Part shown: piece after piece, positions 12,109 to 23,183 of the stretch
How positions within the stretch are numbered: the stretch's first letter is position 1
Layout: every line of letters starts with the position of its first letter
NCBI RefSeq assembly: GCF_026914265.1
Contig: NC_069136.1
Location: forward strand, 36,873,406-36,937,405
Origin: Mya arenaria
Taxonomy: Eukaryota; Mollusca; Bivalvia; Myida; Myidae
DNA length: 64,000 nucleotides
Direction: 5' to 3'
Translations under genes and position numbers: made by a program
Notes under the pieces: generated by a model
Told to the model about the DNA's origin: nothing
Database searches by the model: none
The model's input: only the letters and a program-made list of their open reading frames with translations

Positions 12109-12351
12109 TTCTTTTTAATTTCGGTTCTCTCCGCACGAGATTTCGCTAACAAAGAAAGATTCCCCGTTAATAGACCGGTTTAATTTAATTGAAAAGTGCA
12201 CTTTAAACTAGTGTCAAATATCGAGAACCAGTCTGCATGGACTTGACCGATAGAGGCCGAGAGTGTTCCGATTGCTTAGCAACGGAACACCTGACCTTAA
12301 ATTCAATCTCGCGAAAATAATAGAATTTATTTTTAAGCAAAATAAATTAAC
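12109..12351 (-). repeat. Direct repeat A2 of the YR-type element
   Basis: Matches 14508-14747 in the same orientation, with CTCCGCACGAGATTTCGCTA near one end and GCAAAATAAATTAAC at the other. It is joined directly to B1 at 12351/12352. Confidence 0.85.
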
Positions 12352-13206
12352 TTATTTTACGAGTTCGTTGAATAGAAACCAAATAAACAACATTGACATT
12401 TCCTAAGTGTTACTTCTGCATAATAAATATTATAAACGTATAATAGCCTTGCTATATAATAACTGCACTTAACAAACAAAAATAAAAAGGATTGGCCAAA
12501 TATGGCCGTGAAAACGAACGGACTCCATGATAGGTCATAGTGACACACGCCTGGAAGTCCGAATGGAAAAGAAGCACGCAAGCCGAGAGAGGCTAGGCTG
12601 AGCAGTTGTATTAAATGTATATTCAAAGTGTACTCTATAAATACTATAGTGTCCTATGATATGCTCGTGCTGGAATAGACTGTTTGGCAAAATGCGACAA
12701 CCCAGCAACTACGGTCTACGTACAAATTCTCCTTACCAAAAGCAACTGCAAAACCCGCAATATACACGCAATCTCCTAGCAACGCAACGCAACAATGCAA
12801 CCCACAACTGCCAACAGCCAATGCAACATCCGCAATATATCTCCGCAATCTCATGGCAACGCAACGCAATGCAACGCAACCACCGGGACGCCAAGTACTA
12901 GGACGTTCCCGGCCTTGAGCAACAGACATGCAACAGACTTATTATTCCAGCAACGGGATAATAAACGTTATTTATATCTATATTCATCCTTATTTATTGA
13001 TTTTAGCTTACAATTCCCAATTTCACATATATAGTCCTCTTGTTGATTCCCATACCGAGTGATAACTAGCACCGAGGTGCTCGACCAAGGTAAAAGGTCT
13101 CAACAAGCCAAATACATCTAAATCATAAATTATATATGTATGCATTTTTAAATTGAAATGGATGACAGCCTAGCCAGCTCTCGGCTTGCGATTTTTTTTT
13201 CCCGCC
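12352..13206 (-). repeat. Direct repeat B1 of the YR-type element
   Basis: Same sequence as B2. It lies between the hydrolase-like remnant and A2. Confidence 0.85.
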
Positions 13207-13235
13207 ACAAAATTGTTAAACAATTTCCCCCAAAA

Positions 13236-13340
13236 AAATATGTTTATAAAATTATACGTAATGCATTATCGAATCCATTAAAGTGTCGATATAAAATCCA
13301 ATCCCCCAGGCAGCCGAGATGTACTCTATCCGGGCGGAAA
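13236..13340 (-). pseudogene. SGNH-hydrolase C-terminal remnant
   Basis: Just past the gag stop, another minus-strand frame reads GVFRPDRVHLGCLGDWIL. This resembles the Ser/Asp-His block (D-G-V-H-L-S...G) near the end of the SGNH-hydrolase proteins that Ngaro-type elements often carry. Only this short C-terminal piece remains, which suggests that the reverse transcriptase-to-hydrolase region was removed by one deletion. Confidence 0.4.
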
Positions 13341-13363
13341 ACCCCGATCCTCGTGTGAAATAT

Positions 13364-14428
13364 CTACGTTGAGTAACCCATAGGCCCCCGTGCGGCCTGA
13401 TTATTTCGAGAGAAATTTGCAGGGGTTACAATTGCATTTGGGTTTGGCGGGGAATGACTGCAATTAATCTCAGCATGCCTTGCACCACACCGTGAACAAA
13501 TATGGTTAAATTTACCCATGGCCCATGAGCAATTCCCTTTATTAAAATCAATGCACGCAAAACTTGTAGACGATCGTGTTTGGCTATAGTTTACCTGCAC
13601 CGTTCGAGTTCCCCGTGGCGTGTCACGAACAATCATACAACGCCACCACAGATCATTATTAATTTTGGACCATGGTGACGGAGTTATGGACTGGCGTAGC
13701 CTGAACAGCTCATCATATGAGCGCCATGCAAAGCCGCCTTGGCGTGAAGCACCCTCTCTAACATTGTACATATATTGTAACATTTCGTTTGTTTTATGGG
13801 GTTGCAAAGCCAGATAGATGGACATGTAAATCAAAAATGCATCAGTCCACTTTTCGACGGATTGTACCTTTTCCTTGCACTGTTTTGGTTTGGCCTCAAG
13901 GGAGCCACCTAGTGATATTGACAGTGTGGAACTTTTACACATATCGTTCAATTCAATTTCCCCTTTTAACAAGATAGCCAAATTTATGTATCCTCCCCTC
14001 ATTATTTGTTGCTTCAATTGCGTTGGTACATGTGATGAAAGATCATCGTTCGCTAACCTATACATGTCCATGCTACCATCAAAATTTGCACCCATTTGGA
14101 ACACTCCACCTTGGCCAGACCCCGCCAAGCCACACCCAGTATCTGAAGGACTTTGCCTATTACCCGTAGGAACCACAGTTTCTGTGGTTAAAGGGTCCAA
14201 AATATGAGACCTAGTAATGATATCATGGAAGTCAATTACATTACCCTCATTGTTGTTTCCCAGCTCCGCGTCTGGCAAGGGTATCTGTGGCGACTGTGGG
14301 AGTTGTGCTTCCAAATTGACACGAGGCAGTTGCCTTAGCCGCCGTGCACGTGGCTGTTCCTCTTCCCTTACTTCTGCTGTTTCCGCCACCTTCCTTTTCC
14401 TCTCTTTAGGGCGTCCTCTACCCGGCAT
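13364..14428 (-). CDS. Gag-like ORF of a YR (Ngaro/DIRS-type) retrotransposon
   Basis: An intact 354-codon frame. Residues 1-35 are very basic and resemble a nuclear-localisation region (GRGRPKERKRK). Residues 132-155 (HVPTQLKQQIMRGGYINLAI) and 190-245 (EKWTDAFLIYMSIY ... WRSYDELFRLRQ) match the conserved core I know from gag-like proteins of DIRS-order elements. Residues 292-323 form a Cys/His knuckle (C292, C300, H309, C311, C314, H318, C323), presumably for RNA binding. The start is the ATG just inside repeat A1. No pol-type ORF follows. The intact frame suggests recent activity or trans-mobilisation. Confidence 0.7.
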   Translation of the reverse strand: MPGRGRPKERKRKVAETAEVREEEQPRARRLRQLPRVNLEAQLPQSPQIPLPDAELGNNNEGNVIDFHDIITRSHILDPLTTETVVPTGNRQSPSDTGCGLAGSGQGGVFQMGANFDGSMDMYRLANDDLSSHVPTQLKQQIMRGGYINLAILLKGEIELNDMCKSSTLSISLGGSLEAKPKQCKEKVQSVEKWTDAFLIYMSIYLALQPHKTNEMLQYMYNVREGASRQGGFAWRSYDELFRLRQSITPSPWSKINNDLWWRCMIVRDTPRGTRTVQVNYSQTRSSTSFACIDFNKGNCSWAMGKFNHICSRCGARHAEINCSHSPPNPNAIVTPANFSRNNQAARGPMGYST

Positions 14429-14507
14429 TGTTGTAACAGGCGTATTAAGCCGCGAGTGTCAGATATTAAAGTACTAAACTTCTTTATTTTCCTATTTATT
14501 CAAGAGC

Positions 14508-14747
14508 TTTTTAATTTCGGTCCTCTCCGCACGAGATTTCGCTAGCAAAGAAAGATTCCACGTTAATAGACCGGTTTAATTTAATTGAAAAGTGCACTTT
14601 AAACTAGTGTCAAATATCGAGAACCAGTCTGCATTGACTTGACCGATAGAGGCCGAGAGTGTTCCGATTGCATAGCAACGGAACAACAGACCTTAAATTC
14701 AATCTCGCGAAAATAATAGAATTTATTTTTAAGCAAAATAAATTAAC
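14508..14747 (-). repeat. Direct repeat A1 of the YR-type element
   Basis: Outer right end of the element in plus coordinates, nearly identical to A2. It ends at AAATTAAC; beyond this A1 and A2 diverge at once. Confidence 0.85.
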
Positions 14748-15341
14748 ATATTTGTGGGGTTCAAAGATAAATGTAAATAATACTTAAATGTGTTAAATGG
14801 CTATATTAAGTACTGTCCAGAAATTAGTTTAACTACCTTGTTTACTAAAATCCTATTAAAGGGGTTTGGACTAGTTAAAATTTTATGTCAATGAAACAAT
14901 TGTCACTGGTTGTGAAATGTATCACATAATATCGTTAAACTATTAAGGGGTAGTTAGGCAGACTGACAGAGTTGTTTATTGTCGTAAAATGTAAATAACA
15001 GTTTCTTGACAAAACACGATATGTCGAATAATAATTATTATAGTCACAATGATACATGGCAAAATAAGAAGGAAAAGAGAAAAAAAAAACACAGATAATA
15101 CATAATATTGATAATTATTTATATACTGATGGTAAATATCTAAATCAAATGTAAATGCTTAATATATGCAATTCCAGGATAAAAGGGATTTTGGAGGTTA
15201 ATGTCATACCTTTCTATAAAGACTATATCGTTTTATTGATCACAGAATTTCTTAAAAGAAATGCTTGGTTTATGAATTTACTTAGATTTCTAATTTTGAC
15301 TATATTTAGCGATTTCATCAGTTCAACAAATTTGTTCATAC
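14748..15341. other. AT-rich stretch, nothing recognised
   Basis: No exon, RNA gene or repeat family identified. It lies between the retrotransposon and the first tandem array. Confidence 0.45.
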
Positions 15342-16205
15342 TTTGGTTTTTTAGCTCGACTATTCGAAGAATAGCCTAGTTGGGCTATACTACTTGCCCC
15401 GGCGTCAGTGTCCGGTTAAAGTTTTAGGGCAAGTTGGGATTTTCACTTATAAGTCCAATACCCTTCATTTAATTGACTTAATACTTCACACAGTTGTTCA
15501 GAGCCATCACAAAAGGAGGTTGGATAACTCCATATTATTCTTTATACAGATTATGGCCCCTGATTGACTACGGAACTTAGGTTAAAGTTTTAGGGCAGGT
15601 TTGGATATTTATTAATAACTTCTATACCCTTTGTTCAATTAACTTAATACTTCACACTGTTGTTCAAGACCATCGCACAATGAGGTTACATACATCCATA
15701 TTATCCGAAATACAAGTTATGGCCCCTGACTGACTTGGGTTAAAGTTTTAGGGCAGGTCAAAGTTTTAGGGCAAGTTGGGATTTTCACTTAAAACTCCAA
15801 TACCATTCATTCAATTGACTAAATACTTCACACAGTTGTTCAGAGCCATCACAAAATAAGGTTGGATAACTCCATATTATCTTTGATACAAATTATGACC
15901 CCTGATTGACTATGGAACTTAGGTTAAAGTTTTAGGGCAAGTTTGGATATTTCTTAATAACTTCTGTACCCTAATATAATTGACTCAATACTTCACACAA
16001 TTGTTCAGTACCATCACCCTATAAGGTTACATAACTCCATATCCTTAATATAAGTTATGGCCCCTGATTGACTTAGGTTAAAGTTTTAGGCAAGTAAAAG
16101 TTAAGGGCAAGTTGGGATTTCAATAAAAAAACTTCTATACTGTTCATTCAATGCACTTAATAAAATTCATCTTACAACAAGTAACATAACTCCATTTTAA
16201 CCCTA
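15342..16205. repeat. Tandem array, about 163-bp degenerate unit
   Basis: Preceded by an edge motif TTTTTTAGCTCGACTATTCG. Units carry GGTTAAAGTTTTAGGGCAAG, ACTTCACACAGTTGTTCAGA, GGATAACTCCATATTAT and TTATGGCCCCTGATTGACT. About four to five units are seen. Not coding. Confidence 0.7.
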
Positions 16206-16237
16206 AATACTAATTATAGCCCTTGATTTTTTTATAT

Positions 16238-16905
16238 TATTAGCTCGACTGTTGGAAGAATATGGAGAGCTATACTACTCACTCAAGCGTCGGGGTCGGC
16301 GTCACACCTTGGTTAAGGTTTTGCGTGCAAGCACACATAGGTTAATACTAGCAACTACTTGAGGTATTGCATTGAGACTTGATACAATGGTACTCATCCA
16401 TCCAACCTACTGAATTACTACTATTCATACAATAGTAAAGCACAATGAGAGGAAGTGCAGTTTTCACGACCATAACTCTACTTAAGCTTATTACTGAGTT
16501 ATGAGAGGGAGTAAGATAACTCTAGTTTGCATTTAATTAAAAAATAAGCCTTTATTATTTGACTTAGAAATTCTGGTTAAGGTTTTGCGTGCAAGCACAC
16601 ATAGATTAATATCTCAGCAACTACTTGAGGTATTGCATTGAGACTTAATGCAATGGTACTCAACCATCCAACCTACTTACCTAATCAACCAAGCAAAATA
16701 ACTCTACTTTGCATTTAATGCAAATAACAAGGCCTTTATTATTCGACTTAGAAATTCTGGTTAAGGTTTTGCGTGCAACCACACATAGGTTAATATCTCA
16801 GCAATTGCTTGAGGTATTGCATTAAGACTTGATACAATGGTACTCAACCATCCAACCTAATTAATTAACCAAGTTAGATAACTCTACTTTGCAGTTTTTA
16901 TCCAG
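16238..16905. repeat. Tandem array with GGTTAAGGTTTTGCGTGCAA, three units
   Basis: It begins with the same kind of edge motif (TTAGCTCGACTGTTGGAAGA) as the preceding array, but the unit differs: GTGCAAGCACACATAGGTTA, ACTTGAGGTATTGCATTGAG, ATCCAACCTACT. Three units start near 16313, 16573 and 16760. Confidence 0.7.
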
Positions 16906-17039
16906 AATTCAAAGGAACCAGTTAAGTACAGTAACTTACAGATTGTTCTTGAAGAATGTGAACGATGATAAAAAATTATGCCAATCCTTTTTAAGGACTT
17001 TCTAGATGTTAACTTCAATTACAAAAAAATGTTAACTTT

Positions 17040-18000
17040 CTGCCGAAACCTGTGTCATTATACACGCGAAAAACGAAGTTTGAAGGGGGTATATTGGAGT
17101 CATCTGTGGTTGGTCGGTCGGTCCGTCGGTCTGTCCGTCGGTCCGTTGCAATTTACCTTGTTCGGAGCATAACTTAAAAACTACTGGATGGAATTGGATT
17201 AAACTGCATACAATGATAGAGCATAATGAGAGGAAGTGCAGTGTACAATAACCATAACTCTATTCTTGCTTATTACTGAGCTATTGCCCTTTGTTACTTT
17301 TTTTGTCCGGAGTATAACTTGAAAAGTACTAGATGGAATTCATTGAAACTTCATACAATAGTAAAGCACAATGAGAGGAGGTGCAGTTTTCACGACCATA
17401 ACTCTACTTTAGCTTATTACTGAGTTATTGGCCTTTATTTGTTTTTTGATGTCAATTTTTTTTTCCAGACATTAACTTGCAAACTATTAGATGGAATTTA
17501 TTAAAACTTCATACAATGTTAAAGCACAATGAGAGGATGTGCAGTGCACAAGAACCATAACTCTATTTCAGCTTATTACAGAGTTACTGCCCTTTGTCAC
17601 TTTTTTCTTGTCCGGAGCTTAACTTGAAAACTATTGGATTTAATTTAATAAAACTTCATACAGTAATAGATCATAATGAGAGGGAGTGCGGTGTACATGA
17701 ACCGCAATTCTATTTCAGCTAATTACAGAGTTACTGCCCTTTGTTACTTTTTCTTGTCCGGAGCATAACTTGAAAACTAAAAAAACTTTATACAATGGTA
17801 CAGCACAGTTAGAAGGAGTTCAGTGTACATGAATCACTACACTATTTTAGCAAATTACAGAGTTATTGCCTTTTTCTGTGTTTTTTTTTTGGTTTGTTAA
17901 ACTTTTGTCCGGACAGTAACTTGAAAACTACTAGATGGAATAGCATAAAACTTCATACAATGATAAATGATAATGAGAGGCGGCGTTCGAGGGTATTAAT
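17040..18000. repeat. Tandem array, about 148-bp unit (TCCGGAGCATAACTTG type)
   Basis: The entry side carries GGTCGGTCGGTCCGTCGGTC-type DNA (17112-17150), followed by about six units starting near 17160, 17308, 17463, 17610, 17755 and 17906. Each has GTCCGGAGCATAACTTGAAA, ATAxTAAAGCACAATGAGAG and TTACAGAGTTATTGCC. Not coding. Confidence 0.75.
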
Positions 18001-18619
18001 CACCTTCAGTGATAGCTAAAGTCCTGATAGTTAAAGACATGTTGAATAATAACTACATTTTAATTATACTATCAAAGCATACCTGACCTCGGATAATCTA
18101 AAACATTATTATCTTGCAAATGAATACCCCTAGGACACTTATTAAGTTATTAGGCAAAAGTATTCAGATGAAATCTGATCTTCCACATGCAATGACATGC
18201 AGTAATATGAATAAGACTTAGCGCATTTTTAGACAAATGCCAATAATTATCATGATCTGCGACAAAGGGACTGATAATATTCTCTGACACACCTGATCAA
18301 GTACAAAACAAATCGCCTTGCTGACGCCAGAATAAGTTATTCAAGAGACCATCTGAGAGATATCCGCAGACAGTAATTACGTTAATAAAGGACCAATCCT
18401 ATTAACCCCACCACACACACAAAGAAATAGATTAATTTTAAAAAAAATGAATATAAAAAGACTAAAGACTAAATGTGATTGGAACGTTATCATTGTTAAA
18501 AAAACAAAAACATCTACGACAAAACAATCACTATATAATTTATTAATAGAAAGTTATATTAGAAAAAAATCGTGGAAATGTTGGTTGGTAATTTTTGTGT
18601 ATACTGATTATGTTCCCAT
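18001..18619. other. Non-coding stretch
   Basis: No supported gene. A 75-codon lysine-rich open frame at 18447-18674 runs into the neighbouring MITE and looks like AT-rich noise. Confidence 0.4.
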
Positions 18620-19899
18620 CATTCGGACTCCTCGGCCATTTTCCATTGAAAACAATTTTGTTAAATTAATATGAATGTAAAACAGTAGAAGTAGTTAATG
18701 AAATTTTAGATAAAAGTATTCATAAATTCAAATGTGTTAACAGTTTTAGCTCACCTGAGCACAAAGTGCTCCGCATTCTGTCTTACTAGAGATTGATTTA
18801 GAGTTTAGTTTCGTTTAAACACTTCGACAAACCTTTTCATAATACGGCCGCCTGACGGAGCACTTTCAAAATATTTTTTTTAGGAAACTAATCACCTTAA
18901 CAAACTCCGGTTATAAAACGCAGATGGGACTCTTCAAGCGGCATAGACTGCCCATTGATTCGTTTAAAATGGTGAAGAAAAAAAGTAATCTTTGCTTTAA
19001 GTCAACATTCGAAGCAACATGTTGATAAAATGTTGCCTTCCGACGTAGCATTTATGACGTACTTTATCACGTGGTATACACACACTGATGTTGGAGTTAG
19101 AGAAGTATTCTTGTCTGATCTGTGTGCAACTCCATCAATTCTGGCAATCTAGGACCGTTGATTTTATGGGATTGGTGCACTGTCCATCGTTTGTGTGTCT
19201 GTCTGTAGACAATTGTTTGTGAACATGAAATTATACTCCTGGGGTAAAAATTGGCCACGAGGGAATTCTAAAAAAAAATATTCTTGATTGAAACCGTCAT
19301 GCTCAAACCTATAATAATTTGTATCTCGCATCATATAGTGGCCCCTACCATGACTGTGCAAATAATCCCATTGGGGTCAAAGCTCAGGGCCCACCCCTTT
19401 TACCACGCCATTACCTACCTTCTTATTTTTAAAGCTAAGAAGCAATTTGGACCGTGTTCACAATTTTGAAAACAAATAAAAATGTTGTGCTGGGATGACC
19501 TTGACTTTAACCTTTTTACTTATTTTCCGATTTTTGAAGCAACATTTGGACCATGTGTACAGTTTTGAAAACACAGTTCAATATTGTCATTGTTACCTTT
19601 TGACCTACTTTCTTATTTTGGAAGTACATTTTTTGGAATATGTGTACAGCTTTGAGAACAGATTTTAAGCTATAGTGATACCAAATGTTTAACGCTTTTA
19701 CTCAGGTGAGTAATTTAGGGTCATCATGGCCCTCTTGTTGTATTACTAAGTTTAAAATTGATTGCCAGTGAAGTTAAATGGAAATTTTTACGCGATTTAC
19801 TTACAGCGTAGATTAAGGTAAACATATTTCTGACATTGTAAACCATTCATATACATCCGAGGTTGTTTTCGATGGAAAATGGTCAATAAGTCCCGAATG
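18620..19899 (+). mobile_element. MULE-like MITE, diverged copy split by a nested element
   Basis: The left end CATTCGGACTCCTCGGCCAT and the right end with CATCCGAGGTTG and CCGAATG match the termini of the copies at 23184 and 27558. Internal sequence next to the right end (GATTGCCAGTGAAGTTAAAT, ACGCGATTTACTTACAGCG) also matches those copies. About 1 kb of foreign sequence (18745-19740) interrupts it. Confidence 0.65.
18745..19740. mobile_element. Repeat element nested inside the MITE
   Basis: It starts TTTTAGCTCACCTGAGC and ends CTCAGGTGAGTAATTTAGGG plus TCATCATGGCCCTCTTGTTG, so its edges carry an inverted GCTCACCTGAG motif. The interior has repeated TTTGACCTACTTTCTTATTT-like blocks and a segment (TTCGACAAACCTTTTCA ... 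TTATCACGTGGTATACACAC) that recurs at 45360-45651. No protein is encoded. Confidence 0.55.
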
Positions 19900-20753
19900 A
19901 TGCCGGCGTGAGTTAGATAGTAGGCAAGGTGAAAATAAAGCATCCACTAATACTCACGGCAGAAAGAGAGGCATTGCTAGGGACCTGCAAGTTCTCTTTT
20001 TGGTACAGAATCTTAGCAAACCCTGCAGTGCTAACATTTGAGAGAAAATCACAGGCGGCAATTACATTGACAGGACCCACCATATTAGTCAATGGACAAA
20101 TAAATCAAGTGTCTGATTTATCAATAAAAGGCATTTCATAGGACCCTCATAAAACCTTGTGCTTTTTAAGCAGTAGTCTCTGTTATGCCCCGTATAATTG
20201 TTTTTTTTCGGATAAAGAAATGCATAGCAAGTTGAATATGGCCTCTTGCCCGTTAATTCAATCATACTTCATTACATATAGACAAGTTTACATTTAACAC
20301 ATTGGAATGCAAATATGTCAGCATTTTTATAAACTACCGGAAAGCAAGAAAAGGTGAACAATGATGATATTTTTTTCTTAATAATAGTGTTCTAAATAAT
20401 AAAAAAATAAAATCATTTATTGCCAAATGAAAATTTTGGCTTAAAACTACTAGTAATTGTAAGCATTTAATTGTTTTGACATGCTCATCAAATATATTTT
20501 CAATAAAGCTCAAAGTTGTTGAGTTGTCTTGAGTGATTTCAAAATATGTTGTTTTCTTTATATTTTCTGTGTTGTTTTGCTAATATCACTACTCATATAA
20601 GTTCATTGGCCATGCTCACTTTCATAACCTACACAGAACCTTGGTTAATAGTACCTAATAGTTACAAGGTAAATCAGCGATCAATATTGAATTTCACGTT
20701 GTATATATACCAGAACGAACATGTCTTTTTATCATTGCCTTTAGCAGCAGGCC
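19900..20753 (+). promoter_or_regulatory. Upstream region of the GIMAP gene
   Basis: AT-rich, with a TATA-like GTATATATAC at 20701 about 50 bp before the start codon. A pyrimidine stretch ending TTTAGCAGCAG abuts GCCATGG, so the ATG could equally lie just after a 5' UTR splice acceptor. The sequence does not decide between these. Confidence 0.35.
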
Positions 20754-21752
20754 ATGGAGAAAAGACTTAAAATAGTCGTTTTAGGTTTAAGTGGAAAAGG
20801 AAAGAGTGCTACTGGTAATACGATACTTGACAAAAACGTTTTCGAAAGTAAAATATCGCAGAATACAGTAACACATAACTGTTGCAGTGGAAAATCATCC
20901 ATCGTTGTTGATGGAGAACTTGTTGAAGTTCAAGTGGTGGACACACCTGGTCTTTTTGACGGTGAAACAAAACTTGGAGATATTGGGCTTGAACTCTTAC
21001 GAGGGCTGGAAATATGTCCACATCCAGATGCGTTTCTGATTGTTTTGGAAATTGGAAGAATCACCGATCTGGATATTTTGCAGTTTTCTGCCCTCTCTTG
21101 TATTTTTGGATACGAGATATTCGATCATTCCATTATCGTGTTTACGCATGGCGATAAGCTTAAACAATCAGAGTACGATGCATATTTACGAAGTTCTAAG
21201 ATCCAAGAGTATGCAGAGGATTGCGGCAATAGAGTGGCAATAATAGAAAACAGTAAACCAATAGTGGGTAGAAATGCTGAGCCACTTTTGAGGTTAATCA
21301 AAGACCTAAGCGGCAAACAGGTGCCTTTCGAGCTTCTGAACAAAGATGCACGCGTATCAGCTTTTAAAAGCTTAGCATCAACATATGACGAAAGCCATTC
21401 AGCCGCAAAAGAAGTCAAAAAGCTGAACACAATGATGCTCAAAACAATAAAAGAAGAAGAGCGGAAACAAAAAGAGGAAGAAATGAAGCGTGCACTAGAT
21501 GAAGAGCGGGAAAAAGCCGAGAAAGAAAAAAAGCGTGCATTACATGAAGAGCGGGAAAGAGCCAAGAAAGAAAAGGAGCGTGCATTAGATAAAGAGCGGG
21601 AAAATGCAGACGAAAACATGAGGCGTGCTTCAGAAGAAAAGAATCAAGCCGTTTCATCACAAAGATTGACAGATGCAGCCAAAATTATTTGTGCAGAATT
21701 ATGTTTCTTTGCAGTAACGAAAGGTGTGGGAATGATCATTGGAAAAAAATAA
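20754..21752 (+). CDS. GIMAP/AIG1-family GTPase
   Basis: Encodes 332 residues in one exon. GIMAP (AIG1) proteins are septin/dynamin-like GTPases tied to immune-cell survival in vertebrates; the family is expanded in bivalves and thought to serve immunity. Motifs: G1 GLSGKGKS (11-18), G3 DTPG (63-66) and G4 THGD (131-134). An AIG1 helical region follows, then a charged coiled coil (about 235-300) containing four tandem units of 15 residues beginning at Arg246, 261, 276 and 291 (RALDEEREKAEKEKK type). The C-terminus 311-329 (IICAELCFFAVTKGVGMII) is hydrophobic and may anchor the protein to a membrane, as in some vertebrate GIMAPs. The start has a strong context (GCCATGG). A perfect GTAAGT donor begins immediately after the TAA stop. 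Confidence 0.9.
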   Translation: MEKRLKIVVLGLSGKGKSATGNTILDKNVFESKISQNTVTHNCCSGKSSIVVDGELVEVQVVDTPGLFDGETKLGDIGLELLRGLEICPHPDAFLIVLEIGRITDLDILQFSALSCIFGYEIFDHSIIVFTHGDKLKQSEYDAYLRSSKIQEYAEDCGNRVAIIENSKPIVGRNAEPLLRLIKDLSGKQVPFELLNKDARVSAFKSLASTYDESHSAAKEVKKLNTMMLKTIKEEERKQKEEEMKRALDEEREKAEKEKKRALHEERERAKKEKERALDKERENADENMRRASEEKNQAVSSQRLTDAAKIICAELCFFAVTKGVGMIIGKK

Positions 21753-23174
21753 GTAAGTTTATATTACTATTGGGCTTTTTCGTAAATTTAAAAAAGAAAT
21801 CTTATTGCTGTGTTTGATTTATTCCTTTTTTCTCTCCAAAGATGGATGCAGTTTGTGTTTATAAAGACTAACAAATGCCATATCATACACTAAGCTACAT
21901 TGTATTTAGTAATACTAATTATGTAGACATATTTGTGCTAAACTATCATCGCAAACATTTTTAAATTAACATATTTTGATGTTATTTTCAAATTGTTGAT
22001 TCGCTAAATTTATACTTGTTATAAATATGGCCTTTACTATTTCCCAAAAGTTTGTACATTATAATTATTCATAAAAATAGGAACAATTATACTATAGAGT
22101 AAGATGTGTTATAATTAGTATTGCTGAGTTAATAACATGTAACATAATAGTGTATGTTTTGTAATACAATAGACCTGCGCATGCTTGTTCTAAAACCGTT
22201 ACGACACCCGGTAATGATACACCTGCGCTGAAATGCTCGAGTATCATCTCAAATCCTCGAGTTGTTGGAGCCATAACTATTACATTAATGATGTCGCAGC
22301 ATGAATTACTGTCATTTGTATTTTAACATCTCATTTTAATATATGAATTGAAAATATGGGGCTTCTTAAGTTTTCAGCGCAGTGATAACAATCAAATCAG
22401 TATCTGTACATGCATATATATATAAGCCACTTTGTTATATGCCTTAGGCTATTAAATTCCTTTTCCATATCCAACAGTGAAAATACAGCAGGCAGTATTA
22501 AAAAATCCGTATCACCATACTGTCGTTTTATCATTCCGTATCATGCGAGTACCGTGTGTAATCACGGAACTACCTTCCTGTTGCTAAAATAGCGTGACCA
22601 AAAGAAACCCTGGTAAAACCTGTCAACTTTTCAATACAATAAATTATCTAATTTTACTCTCGCTCCAGAAGCATGTAAATATTCAGGAACATTGTTCTCA
22701 TGTTCTTCAACGAACTATATGACGATAAGCACGAAGCAGAGAACACTTCCTATCTATCCAGACAGCTCTTCAGTGACCTAGTTATTTACCATTTTGAAGT
22801 TCATAAATTGTTGCATTGTTCATGTTTATTATCATAAAAATATGAGCAGCTCGCAATTCAATAAAGAAGGCGAATTCGCGTCATCGATGAAAATAGCGAT
22901 TGACTCACGAACTTCCCTCAATTCTGCATATTATGATCGTCAAAATATCCCACGAATATTTACTTTGTTAAAAATGACCGCGTTACGTCTACAGGAAATG
23001 ACGATTAGTGTATACCATTTGTTGTTGTTGTTTTTTTGTGCTGTGACATTAAATAATTGTTTTAGAATTAGCAATTTGTTAATTTTGCTCAGACACAAAA
23101 TATATTGTTCTTTTATTGCTCAACAAAGTGAATTCTGTAACTTTTGACGTCGTTTCGCTGTACATTGTAGCTAA
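21753..23174. other. GIMAP 3' flank, no second gene seen
   Basis: AT-rich. It begins with GTAAGT, so part may be a 3' UTR intron. I find no exon with good borders. Short open frames at 22410-22592 and 22794-23147 have low-complexity composition and I do not support them. Confidence 0.4.
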
Positions 23175-23183
23175 CCTCCCTTG

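Larger units (their letters stand above)
10374..14747 (-). mobile_element. Ngaro/PAT-like tyrosine-recombinase retrotransposon derivative
   Basis: Read on the minus strand the order is A1 (14747-14508), gag ORF (14428-13364), a hydrolase-like remnant (13340-13236), B1 (13206-12352), A2 (12351-12109), X (12108-11250) and B2 (11249-10374). A1/A2 and B1/B2 are near-identical direct repeats, and B1 and A2 abut with no spacer, as at a closed circle junction. Split direct repeats of the form A1-ORFs-B1-A2-B2 are the hallmark of PAT/Ngaro elements of the DIRS order. Reverse transcriptase, RNase H and recombinase are absent, so this copy is non-autonomous. No target-site duplication is visible, as expected for this order. 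Unlike the textbook layout, 859 bp (X) separates A2 from B2, so two related A-...-B units inserted head to tail is an equally good reading. Confidence 0.72.

Noticed and set aside
10379..13034. Two short repeated ORF pairs (about 90 and 80 residues) as a duplicated gene
   Set aside because: They are parts of the B1/B2 repeats; the frames cross CGCAA-type simple sequence and show indels that break frame between copies.
13620..14477. Plus-strand frames over the gag-like ORF
   Set aside because: Antisense shadows; only the minus-strand frame shows the Cys/His knuckle and gag-type core.
20809..21660. Serine/phenylalanine-rich frames antisense to the GIMAP gene
   Set aside because: They are shadows of the coiled-coil and GTPase coding sequence, which has clear GTPase motifs on the plus strand.
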